Positions 35,907-42,884 of a stretch of 42,884 nucleotides of DNA are shown in pieces. Both the position numbers and the translations under genes were made by a program. Under the pieces are notes generated by a model that had not been told where the DNA came from, did no database searches, and saw nothing but the letters and a program-made list of their open reading frames with translations. Each line of letters begins with the position of its first letter. Position 1 is the first letter of the stretch. Source of the stretch: Isosphaeraceae bacterium (lineage in GTDB: Bacteria; Planctomycetota; Planctomycetia; Isosphaerales; Isosphaeraceae); contig JANXSX010000061.1 of NCBI GenBank assembly GCA_025356475.1, positions 1-42,884 of the forward strand. The letters are read 5' to 3'.

Positions 35907-36272
35907 TTACTTCGACTCGACGTCAGGAGGCAGGGGAAGGTCGGGATGCGCGGGGGTTGTCCCCCCCATCGACATCTCACCCTTGTGATTTTGAACCCGC
36001 TCCTTATAGCGCCGAATTTGTTGTTCGACCTTGTGGACACAAAGATCCATCGCCGCCTGGGGGCTCGGAGCCTTTTCCTTGGCAACGAAGTCGTGTTTGT
36101 GCTCGGCGGAAACCAGGATTTCCACTTCCCACTCCGTCTTCTGGTGATCGATGGCAACATCGATCTCCATAATCCGGTCGAAGTACTTGGGAATCTTCTC
36201 CGCTTTCTCGCGGATATATGCCAAGGTCTCCGGCCCGAGTGTGACGTGGCGAGACGAGATTTCGATATGCAC
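35907..36272 (-). CDS. hpf: Ribosome hibernation promoting factor (HPF/RaiA), short form
   Basis: A 121-residue HPF/RaiA protein that binds idle 30S/70S ribosomes and silences them in stationary phase. ISSRHVTLGPETLAYIREKAEKIPKYFDRI and DVAIDHQKTEWEVEILVSAE form the beta-alpha-beta fold, and DLCVHKVEQQIRRYKER is the second helix, rich in Arg/Lys. It lacks the dimerisation domain of long HPF. The start is GTG 36272 with AAGGA 7 bases upstream. It is the first gene of the hpf, ptsN, ptsH, ptsI run on the minus strand. Confidence 0.93.
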   Translation of the reverse strand: MHIEISSRHVTLGPETLAYIREKAEKIPKYFDRIMEIDVAIDHQKTEWEVEILVSAEHKHDFVAKEKAPSPQAAMDLCVHKVEQQIRRYKERVQNHKGEMSMGGTTPAHPDLPLPPDVESK

Positions 36273-36918
36273 GACGGGTCCTTACTTCACAGACAAGAGA
36301 CTGGACCGTTCGGTCGGAGAGTCATCGAACCTCCCTGAAGCGTAACGCCCAACCTCACTCCTGGTCAAGAGATCGACCCCTCACACGAGGAGGATTCCAA
36401 AGTCTGAACCTTCTCCGACCGGGACAAAGCCGCCGAAGGTGGCTTTGTCTAGTGAATGCACAAAACCGCTGCTTCACTGTGTAAGCGATCATTATGCCCA
36501 GCGAATGGCGATTGCTCAGCGCAAGCTCGGCCGTTGAAGAAAACCGACACAGCAGAGATGTCATAAGCCTTTACAACGGCAATGGCAGTCAAATACAAGC
36601 GTGATGTTTCCGACAAAAGTCCTGAGTGGGAGCTTGGGACAGATGGGAGGCTTGCGGAAACTCGCATGTAACGCTTTGCCACAATTAGTCTTAGAACGCG
36701 GGAAGCGTCGGTTTTTCCATCAAGCTGCCCTGATTAATGTGGACAAACGTTCAATTCTGTCGGAAACGTCAGTAGGGAAGATTGAAATCTACAGTCGTTC
36801 CGTACAAGATGACGAATATGAGAAAATTACTGGAGGTCGAAGCCGGAACTCAACAGTCAACATCCAGGCAGAGAAAAACTCTAATCTATCCGAATGTAGA
36901 TATTTTCAAGTCGGAAAA
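36273..36918. other. Gap between hpf and the defence-like genes
   Basis: About 640 bases. The left third is GC-rich and ends with a hairpin. From about 36450 the DNA becomes AT-richer. A frame continuous with the ATPase is open from 36601 to 36918 (106 codons) without any family match, so it is left out of the gene. The hpf promoter should lie in the left part; none is obvious. No att-like direct repeat was found. Confidence 0.45.
36423..36449. repeat. Inverted repeat at the left edge of the AT-rich insert
   Basis: GACAAAGCCGCC and GGTGGCTTTGTC, 12-base arms with one G-T pair and a GAA loop. It sits near where base composition changes. There is no T-tract, so it may be a remnant terminator or an insertion-boundary element. 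Confidence 0.5.
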
Positions 36919-38052
36919 ATGAAATTAGATAACCTGGAAATAACAAACTTTCGGAGCTTCGCCCATTTCCGGATGAAAAGTCTTGGCCGGCTCAATCTGA
37001 TTGTCGGTACCAACAATAGTGGGAAGACAACGGTCCTTGAAGCCGTTCAGATCCTGATGGCGAACAACGACTTTGCCTCCATTTGGTCCACACTATCCCG
37101 TCGTGGTGAGGACATCTGGGTCGAAAAAGAATCTTTTTCCACAAGTTCGAGACAGGTCGAGATCAGACGGTTGTTTCACAACCATGAGATGGAAGTTGGA
37201 AGCAATTTTCAGATCACAGCACGAACGGAATTTGGCAAAACATCAATGGCAGCGAGGATCGAGGAGTATCGACCCGCTCAACCGCTGCTATTCGACACGG
37301 ATTCACCCCCACCCGATTCGGCGGAAGATGATTATCCGCCATTAGCTCTCTCCCTTTCATGGTCTAATGGCCACGATAGAGAAATGAGCATCCCTATGAG
37401 TAGAAGAGGTGGCATCGCTTCGGACTTTCCTCGCCGAAATCCCACACGCTTTTCTACGGTAGAAAGTTCCCCGCTAAGATTGGTCACGGCATCGTCATTG
37501 ACCCAGGATACTGTAACAAGTCTCTTTGAACAGATAGTCCTTACCCCGGAAGAGGATCTGGTCACTGAAGCCATGAGGATTATTGAGCCATCCATCGATA
37601 GAATCGCATCGGCTGGGTCGGAAAAGAGCCGATTCCCGTCACGATACTCCAATCGCGGTGGAATTCTCGTTCGTATGAAGAACAGCAAAGATCGGTTGCC
37701 AATTGGAAGTATGGGAGACGGTATCTGGCGAATGTTAGGATTGGCGTTGTCGGTCGTTCAGACGGCTGACGGCATACTTCTAGTCGATGAGATTGATACG
37801 GGATTGCATCACTCAACAATGAAAAAAATGTGGGAATTTCTCTATATCTGCGCAAAGAAGTACAACGTCCAGATCCTTGCCACGACGCACAGCAGAGATT
37901 GTTACCAAAGTCTTTCCGTCATCTGCCGCGATTTCATCGCCGAAAACAGCGAGGTCACCATTCAGCGGGTAGAGAAAGGACGAATCGAAGCCGTGCTCTA
38001 CTCTGAACAAGAGATCATTGCCGCTGCAGAGCGGGATATTGAGGTACGTTGA
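36919..38052 (+). CDS. OLD/RecF-like AAA ATPase of a two-gene defence-type module
   Basis: A 377-residue ABC-type ATPase of the AAA_15/AAA_21 kind. The N-terminus MKLDNLEITNFRSF is the family hallmark, then Walker A at 30-38 (GTNNSGKTT), the signature-like SMGDG at 264-268, Walker B LLVDEIDTG with Asp290-Glu291, and the switch His324 in LATTHSRD. Residues 60-240 form an insertion that is not conserved. The start is ATG 36919, after a weak GGA; the open frame extends 106 codons upstream without recognisable similarity. Local GC is lower than in the flanks, which points to recent transfer. The stop nearly abuts the TOPRIM-type gene. The pair resembles the ATPase-plus-TOPRIM phage defence modules. 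Confidence 0.85.
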   Translation: MKLDNLEITNFRSFAHFRMKSLGRLNLIVGTNNSGKTTVLEAVQILMANNDFASIWSTLSRRGEDIWVEKESFSTSSRQVEIRRLFHNHEMEVGSNFQITARTEFGKTSMAARIEEYRPAQPLLFDTDSPPPDSAEDDYPPLALSLSWSNGHDREMSIPMSRRGGIASDFPRRNPTRFSTVESSPLRLVTASSLTQDTVTSLFEQIVLTPEEDLVTEAMRIIEPSIDRIASAGSEKSRFPSRYSNRGGILVRMKNSKDRLPIGSMGDGIWRMLGLALSVVQTADGILLVDEIDTGLHHSTMKKMWEFLYICAKKYNVQILATTHSRDCYQSLSVICRDFIAENSEVTIQRVEKGRIEAVLYSEQEIIAAAERDIEVR

Positions 38053-38054
38053 CG

Positions 38055-38744
38055 ATGCCTAGAGCGATCCTGAAGAAGCTCCTTGTCGAGGGCGACGAGG
38101 AAAAACGTGTCATCCCTTACTTCATGAACGAACATTTCGTATGGGGCGACAACGAGAGGGATTGGGTCGTGACAATCGAGCAGTTCGGTGGAGTCGAAAA
38201 TCTGTTGAAACCTGGTGTAATTGAAGCCGAATCGAAAGTTCCAGGTCTTTTGGCACTAGGCGTTATCATAGATGCAGACGATTGGCTGGAATCCCGGTGG
38301 ACCCGTGTCCGTGAACGATTTCGGCGCGTAGCGCAAGATTTTCCAGAGAGCTTACCACCGGAAGGTCTCATATATCAATCACCAGATGGCGTGCGAATGG
38401 GTGTGTGGATAATGCCAGACAATCGTTCTCGCGGGATGCTGGAGACTTTTCTCAGCTCTCTCATGGAGCCGGACCGCCAAGAGATGTGGACCTTCGCCCA
38501 AAGGTCATGCGAGGAGGCCAGAGATCACGACGCACGCTATAACGACGTACAGCGAGACAAAGCATGCATCCACACCTACCTTGCTTGGCTTGATCCACCC
38601 GGTCGTCCCCTGCATATCTCAGTATTAGCCCGCGCACTTGACAGTAGGCTCCCTCTTGGAGTCTTGTTCGTTAAATGGTTCATGGATCTTTTCCAGCTAC
38701 CTCCGCGGGAAACAACGCTCGCGGGTGTATCTACAGGCCCTTAA
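38055..38744 (+). CDS. DUF3226 TOPRIM-like protein, partner of the ATPase
   Basis: A 229-residue protein of DUF3226 type, a TOPRIM-like nuclease fold. The metal-binding acidic residues are visible: Glu12 in LLVEGDEEKR, Asp73-Ala-Asp75-Asp76 in VIIDADDW, and the MPDNRSRGMLE segment (Asp122, Glu130). The ATG is 2 bases after the ATPase stop, with GAGG 10 bases upstream; a TTG two codons earlier overlaps that stop. In OLD enzymes the ATPase and TOPRIM domains are one chain, while in PARIS, AbiL and RloA/RloB-type systems they are two genes, as here. It is likely the effector that acts when the ATPase senses infection; this is an inference. Confidence 0.8.
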   Translation: MPRAILKKLLVEGDEEKRVIPYFMNEHFVWGDNERDWVVTIEQFGGVENLLKPGVIEAESKVPGLLALGVIIDADDWLESRWTRVRERFRRVAQDFPESLPPEGLIYQSPDGVRMGVWIMPDNRSRGMLETFLSSLMEPDRQEMWTFAQRSCEEARDHDARYNDVQRDKACIHTYLAWLDPPGRPLHISVLARALDSRLPLGVLFVKWFMDLFQLPPRETTLAGVSTGP

Positions 38745-38826
38745 CACGATGAAATCTTGACGCTGGGGGCTCGATCTCGCTCCGTCTCATCGGTTAAACC
38801 GGAACCAATCTCTTCCAAGAAAACCG

Positions 38827-39564
38827 ATGGAACCAACAACGATGATCCCCTTACTCCTCGCGGCTCTGATTCTGGTTCTGCAGCTTGAGGCCACCGAAAA
38901 GGCGACATGTGCTTGGGCAGCGACACCACCGACCCTGGACGGCAAGCTCGACGACCCCTGCTGGCGGTCGGCTGCTCGGATCGACAGGTTTCCTTCCTTT
39001 TGGAAAGGGGTCCCATCGACCGATGCCACGGTGGCCAAACTTGTCTGGGATGACGAAGCCCTCTACTTCAGCGCGGAGATGTCCGACACCGAGTTGAAGG
39101 CGTTTGGAACCAAACGCAACGACCTGCTCTGGAATGGAGACGTCTTCGAACTCTTCTTCAAGCCCGAGGTCGACAAGCCTGCCTACTATGAGTTCCAGGC
39201 CAACCCGCGCGGGGTGATCCTCGAATTGCAGTTCCCCGAGCGGGGCTACTCTTTCGAGAAGCTCGCGTCAAAGCCACCCCTAGGCATGGTCGCGGTTGCG
39301 AGCCTGGTCGGTTCGCTTGACACACCTGGCGATACCGACATGCTCTGGCGAGTCGAAGGCAAGATCCCTTGGACCGTGTTCGAATCCACCGGAGGCAAGC
39401 CGAAGGTCGGCGCGACCTGGCGGTTCGCTCTCTGCCGCTATGATTACGGTAAGGAGGGAACACCACCGGTCCTGACGAGCTCGGCCCCGCTGACGAAACC
39501 GAGCTTCCATCGTCACGAAGATTACGGTCAGCTCACCTTTGAAGGCCCGGCTCCGAAGCCGTGA
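38827..39564 (+). CDS. Exported CBM9/DOMON-like carbohydrate-binding protein
   Basis: A 245-residue protein with a signal peptide (hydrophobic run IPLLLAALILVLQL) followed by a single family-9-like carbohydrate-binding fold. PTLDGKLDDPCW near the start, AKLVWDDEALYFSAEMSD, the WNGDVFELFF strand and YYEFQANPRGVI are typical. No catalytic domain is attached. It probably binds sugars at the cell surface. The last 32 bases overlap the end of the convergent glycosyltransferase gene. A weak ribosome site leaves the first ATG or the one five codons later as start. Confidence 0.82.
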   Translation: MEPTTMIPLLLAALILVLQLEATEKATCAWAATPPTLDGKLDDPCWRSAARIDRFPSFWKGVPSTDATVAKLVWDDEALYFSAEMSDTELKAFGTKRNDLLWNGDVFELFFKPEVDKPAYYEFQANPRGVILELQFPERGYSFEKLASKPPLGMVAVASLVGSLDTPGDTDMLWRVEGKIPWTVFESTGGKPKVGATWRFALCRYDYGKEGTPPVLTSSAPLTKPSFHRHEDYGQLTFEGPAPKP

Positions 39565-41104
39565 TCACCTTGTAAACCAGGACCGATGAATTCTGCATGA
39601 CCAGCCTCGCTCGGCTTGGGTTCGACTCAACGAACGCTACAAGCGGGCTAGACTCCGCACGAGCGTACCGAGCCTCATCAATCAATAAGTATGCGAGTTG
39701 GTACTTGTCGAGCACTTCGGCGATTGCCTTGGGGTCGGCGGGAGGTTCGAGCCCCTTTCGACCCGAGAGCCAGAAGACATCGCCAGGGTGTCGACTCATC
39801 ACGGGTCCGGGAGTCAAGTTCTGATCTTTGAGGAAAGCACAGGCAGTCTCGAAGTCGGCATGTGTTCGCTCTTGGGCCGCCACCCGATTGCTGAGAATCG
39901 CATACGCTGCGTAAGGGATTGAGAAAATAAGCAGGAATTGAGCCGCCTGAAGTCGGGGTCTGCTCAACATGCGCCGCGCGGTATCATCATCGATTGAGTC
40001 AGTCGATGGGGACTGGTTCAGGGGGGACTCAGTCGGTGAGTGTCCCCCTGGATCGGCCCGAGAGAACAAATGCGTGAGCAGCCATTCAATCCCTTCAACT
40101 CCCCCAATCAACAAAAACGGTAGGAACGGAATCAAGAAGCGTCCAGCCTCGGTGAATGGCCAGACTAGCAACAACGGGAAAGTCACTAACGGCACGAGTC
40201 CCGCAAGCCGCCGTCCTTCGTGACCCGACAGGCAGCGCCACCATCCTGTGCAAATCAAAGCCGTGATAAGCAGAGCGCCAAAGGTTGCCAACATGCCGAG
40301 CATCGGTGTGCGAGTGAAGACCGTCGCCACTTCCACAAAGGGGCCGACAATCTGATCGGGAATCCTTCGGAGGTAAAAGAGCGACTGATCGGCGATCAAT
40401 GAGCCGAGATTCCCGCGCGGGATAAGGTCAACCTGGGTCCGCCGACCGACAACGGCCAGCCAGACTCCCCAAGGTGCAAGTAGACTCAATACCAGGGTTG
40501 TCACAACGAGCGCCGCCCGTCGAGCACGTTGCATCCACAAATCGACGATCACGGCAACAACCAGGCAGATTCCCACATGGCGGGTCAAGACGGCTACCGC
40601 CAGCACGATCGCCAGAACCAACGTACTCATCGTCGTTCGAGCTTGAGCAATCAAAACGACGAGGCTGACCAAGAGCAAGAATAGTGGCTCCGACTGGATC
40701 GAGCCGCCGACCCGTCCCCAGGTCCAATTCAGGGCCAAGGTCAAGCCCATCGTGAACGCAACCCGTGCCGAATACATCGACGCAAACCATCGCCAGAAGC
40801 ACAGAACGGCCAGCGTGCTACAACCGGTCGAGAAGAGGTGAGCCACGGCAAACGATCGTCCCGAGATTGACCAAACTGCGGCAAGTGCGATCGGATAGCC
40901 GGGAGGGAAGTGGGTATGCCGAGGCGCATCTGGGTGGGAGATCTCGCGATATCCCTGCCCCGTTCGGTACGCTTCGGCCAGGATGGCGTACCCAGCACCA
41001 TCGTATCGGGGTGGGCTGGTGAAGCGAGTATTGCCTATGATATTCAGCAATGTGAGCGTGAAAAGGATCAACGCTTGAGCCAACGTCCAGCCTTGCGGTC
41101 GCAT
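39533..41104 (-). CDS. GT39/ArnT-like membrane glycosyltransferase
   Basis: A 523-residue membrane protein with about ten hydrophobic segments. The first external loop has RYDGAGYAILAEAY with an Asp at the place of the GT-C catalytic acid, and HFPPGYPIALAAVW follows, as in PMT/ArnT enzymes. The soluble C-terminal part starts near residue 410. It is expected to transfer a sugar from a polyprenyl-phosphate carrier on the outer face of the membrane. The start was set at ATG 41104; a TTG at 41134 is in frame. Its 3' end overlaps the convergent carbohydrate-binding gene by 32 bases. Confidence 0.78.
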   Translation of the reverse strand: MRPQGWTLAQALILFTLTLLNIIGNTRFTSPPRYDGAGYAILAEAYRTGQGYREISHPDAPRHTHFPPGYPIALAAVWSISGRSFAVAHLFSTGCSTLAVLCFWRWFASMYSARVAFTMGLTLALNWTWGRVGGSIQSEPLFLLLVSLVVLIAQARTTMSTLVLAIVLAVAVLTRHVGICLVVAVIVDLWMQRARRAALVVTTLVLSLLAPWGVWLAVVGRRTQVDLIPRGNLGSLIADQSLFYLRRIPDQIVGPFVEVATVFTRTPMLGMLATFGALLITALICTGWWRCLSGHEGRRLAGLVPLVTFPLLLVWPFTEAGRFLIPFLPFLLIGGVEGIEWLLTHLFSRADPGGHSPTESPLNQSPSTDSIDDDTARRMLSRPRLQAAQFLLIFSIPYAAYAILSNRVAAQERTHADFETACAFLKDQNLTPGPVMSRHPGDVFWLSGRKGLEPPADPKAIAEVLDKYQLAYLLIDEARYARAESSPLVAFVESNPSRARLVMQNSSVLVYKVITASEPGLQR

Positions 41105-41185
41105 AGGTCCATCCCAGAGTTCACCCCGGCGCAAGCTCGCCGGGGCTTCATCATGGAACAGATCCTCGGTGACCGCAACAGGCGG

Positions 41186-42136
41186 TCATCCTACAACCGC
41201 AGCCACCGTTCGAGATGCGGAACGCGGGTTTGACGTCTTGGCCGCTGGCTTCTTCACCGAGTTGCGACCACGACAAACGGACTTCGCCTTCGGTGGCTCG
41301 GGAATCCAACCATCGTCGAGCTTCCGAACAGCTCGGACTTCGATCTTACGGACCCACTCGCGAGTCACCCCGAGCTGACGTCCGACTTCCTTCAACGTCA
41401 GGGGCGCTTCGCCACCAAGTCCGAACCGGAGTGAGACAATGGTCCGCTCGCGGTCGTCGAGGCGCTCAAGTCGCTTGTAGAGGTCGCGGCACTGGTCCTC
41501 ATGTTCGAGGAAGAAGTCGGGGGCGTTGCCGTCATCCGCTGTATTTTCGGGGCTCCAGCTCGAAAATTCTTCCGAGCTCGAACTCTCATAACGGATCGAG
41601 GATGTGAGGAGAGCTTGATTGATCAGGCCTCGCTGGGCTCCCGTAAGACCCATGCTGATTGCGATCTGGTCATGAGTTGGGGTCTGACCGAGTTCCCGGG
41701 CCAGGGCACGCTCCTCACGCCGCCACTTGGCGAGCAGCCCGACCGTGTGCGCAGGGAGTCGAATCACGGCTGTGGTGTTGGTCAATGCGTGTCGAATCGC
41801 TTGTTTGATCCAGTAGCTTGCATAGGTTGAGAATCTTGTCCCGAAGCTCGGGTCAAAATCCTCAGCCGCCCGGATCAGACCGAGGTTCCCCTCGCCGACG
41901 AGGTCTTCAAGGGTGAGGCCCCTGCCGAGATAATCGCGAGCAATTTTGACGACGAGGCGAAGGTTGGCCAGAATCATCCTGGAGCGAGCATCGTCATCCC
42001 CGGCATGGATCGCCTTCGAGAGCGAGCACTCTTCGGCTGCGGTCAACAACGCTCCGTCGGAGCAGATGTCACCCAGATAAAGTTCGAGAGCGACACAGGT
42101 GTCGCGACTTCGGCTTCGGGTTCGTGTGTGTGTCAT
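41186..42136 (-). CDS. RpoD/SigA-like sigma-70 factor (group 2/3)
   Basis: A 316-residue sigma factor with regions 1.2 to 4.2 and no region 1.1. Region 1.2 is the LYLGDICSDGALLTAAEE segment; region 2 shows LVGEGNLGLIRAAEDFDP and TRFSTYASYWIKQAIRHAL; region 3 has IRLPAHTVGLLAKWRRE; and region 4.2 is the helix-turn-helix TLKEVGRQLGVTREWVRKIE. The Ser-rich linker after region 3 is followed by an acidic stretch. The C-terminal tail is Lys/Arg-rich. The start at ATG 42136 has GGGAG 11 bases upstream; a GTG at 42280 adds 48 unconserved residues. It is likely an alternative vegetative-type sigma factor, as planctomycetes carry several. Confidence 0.88.
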   Translation of the reverse strand: MTHTRTRSRSRDTCVALELYLGDICSDGALLTAAEECSLSKAIHAGDDDARSRMILANLRLVVKIARDYLGRGLTLEDLVGEGNLGLIRAAEDFDPSFGTRFSTYASYWIKQAIRHALTNTTAVIRLPAHTVGLLAKWRREERALARELGQTPTHDQIAISMGLTGAQRGLINQALLTSSIRYESSSSEEFSSWSPENTADDGNAPDFFLEHEDQCRDLYKRLERLDDRERTIVSLRFGLGGEAPLTLKEVGRQLGVTREWVRKIEVRAVRKLDDGWIPEPPKAKSVCRGRNSVKKPAAKTSNPRSASRTVAAVVG

Positions 42137-42312
42137 CTCGGGGTGGGCTCCCGTCGCCGCAGTGGATTCGACAATCAACGTCGAATCGGCCAGGCACCAA
42201 AAAGCAAGGTCTCTCCCCTCAGCCCCCAATCCTTCGGACACCTCGTCAGCGGTCGCGTTCCGCCTCGGAGAGGGGTTCACCTCACCTCAGGAAGTTGCGC
42301 CATCATGGCGAC

Positions 42313-42347
42313 ACACCCTGACCCGTTATCCGGGTCGATCGGGGTGT
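42313..42347 (-). promoter_or_regulatory. Hairpin in the leader of the sigma factor gene
   Basis: Nested complementary arms (ACACCC with GGGTGT and GACCCG with CGGGTC) form an interrupted stem with a 5-base loop, about 180 bases before the ATG and 35 bases before the alternative GTG. It could be a leader element controlling sigma expression. The rest of 42281-42686 shows no gene. Confidence 0.4.
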
Positions 42348-42686
42348 TCTATTCTCTCGATTGCAATTCGGAGCGATTCCCGCGCAACGAATTTCCAAAA
42401 TCGTCAAAATCATCTTTCCGGCCTGAAAAGGGATCGTCAGGGAATCCGCAACCCGGACTCAAGGTCACGATCCGCACCTCGGGGTGGAGTTCTACCGTCG
42501 AGCAGGAGCGGTCGAAGGCCCACCCTTCGACGGACTCCTGACGACAGACGGTCGCTTGTTCTGAAGGCGATTCTTGCGGGAACCGCTTCACTGAAAACCA
42601 GTTACGTCTGTACTCACATATACGACAGAATTGGGGTTTATGAGAATTTTCCCTAGCGCTCGGCAGTTGGTGCGCCGATCTGGCGA

Positions 42687-42884
42687 TCAAGCGACCTTGG
42701 GAACTGGTTTTGGCAGCAGTCGCTTCGGTAGTGCTCGATCGCCACGCCATTCGTCGAGTTCACCGTTGCGCCGCGCGGCTTCCAGGGCTGCCAAGGCCAG
42801 GACCCCTTGCGGAGACCAACTCATCCCCTGGTGTTTGCAACGCGCCGACACCGCCCAGTCGTTGTATTTTTCCACGCGGGTACT
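42687..42884 (-). CDS. C-terminal part of an unrecognised gene, running off the window
   Basis: The minus-strand frame is open from the window edge to TAA/TGA at 42687, giving at least 65 residues. The segment YNDWAVSARCKHQGMSWSPQG followed by an Ala-rich helix and a basic, Pro-rich end reads like the tail of a transposase or similar DNA-binding protein, but I cannot name the family. An apparent GTG start at 42875 is probably internal. Confidence 0.5.
   Translation of the reverse strand, partial: STRVEKYNDWAVSARCKHQGMSWSPQGVLALAALEAARRNGELDEWRGDRALPKRLLPKPVPKVA

Noticed and set aside
36423-36918. A retron-type non-coding RNA before the ATPase
   Set aside because: No reverse transcriptase gene is present, and only one simple hairpin is seen.
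36300-38830. Attachment sites or direct repeats flanking the ATPase/TOPRIM insert
   Set aside because: Comparing both edges by eye, no shared direct repeat of 10 bases or more was seen, and no tRNA gene or integrase lies nearby.

Overview
The window looks like a chromosomal segment of a planctomycete, most likely of the Isosphaerales/Gemmatales kind. This is an inference from gene content and base composition. GC is moderately high (about 60% by eye), and there are several TTG and GTG starts. The gene set is also typical: hopanoid-type sugar epimerase, FHA-domain proteins, sialate O-acetylesterase, PrkA/YeaH/SpoVR, an RNase E/G with a huge insertion, an Anbu-protease remnant, GT-C glycosyltransferases and a Uma2 nuclease. 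No rRNA, tRNA, CRISPR array or intact insertion sequence was seen.

Layout. 1-7.6 kb: a UxaA-type sugar-acid dehydratase overlapping a large membrane glycosyltransferase, a core-deleted HAD phosphatase remnant, a Uma2 nuclease, then an HpnA-like epimerase followed 27 bp later by a methyltransferase with a Cys-rich tail. 8-10.3 kb: two overlapping FHA genes and a secreted Gly/Tyr-rich protein. 10.6-14.4 kb: a central carbon block, gap-pgk-rpe, closed by a histidine-phosphatase-fold protein that has lost its catalytic histidines. 14.7-17.3 kb: accD and a sialate O-acetylesterase ending in a textbook terminator. 17.3-24.4 kb, minus strand: prkA, yeaH-type and spoVR stress genes, a small unknown gene nested in the end of spoVR, and a HemN-like radical SAM protein with unusual cysteine spacing. 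24.9-27.8 kb: a polytopic membrane protein, a truncated Anbu protease, a 58-residue membrane protein and a class II glutamine amidotransferase. 27.9-36.3 kb, minus strand: hpf, ptsN, ptsH, ptsI, a TIGR03936 protein and an RNase E/G, which suggests coupling of PTS-type phosphorelay, ribosome hibernation and RNA turnover. 36.4-38.7 kb: an AT-richer insert with an OLD-like AAA ATPase and a TOPRIM-like DUF3226 protein, a probable anti-phage module. 38.8-42.9 kb: a CBM9-like exported protein, a GT39-like membrane glycosyltransferase, an RpoD-like sigma factor and the 3' end of an unrecognised gene.

The most interesting points are the ATPase/TOPRIM pair, the RNase E/G whose S1 domain is split by about 770 low-complexity residues (including ten exact-length 27-bp repeats), three enzyme-fold proteins that have lost their catalytic residues or core (HAD, histidine phosphatase, Anbu), and the C-X6-C-X2-C radical SAM motif. 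All family assignments come from reading motifs and from memory of the families; no search was run.
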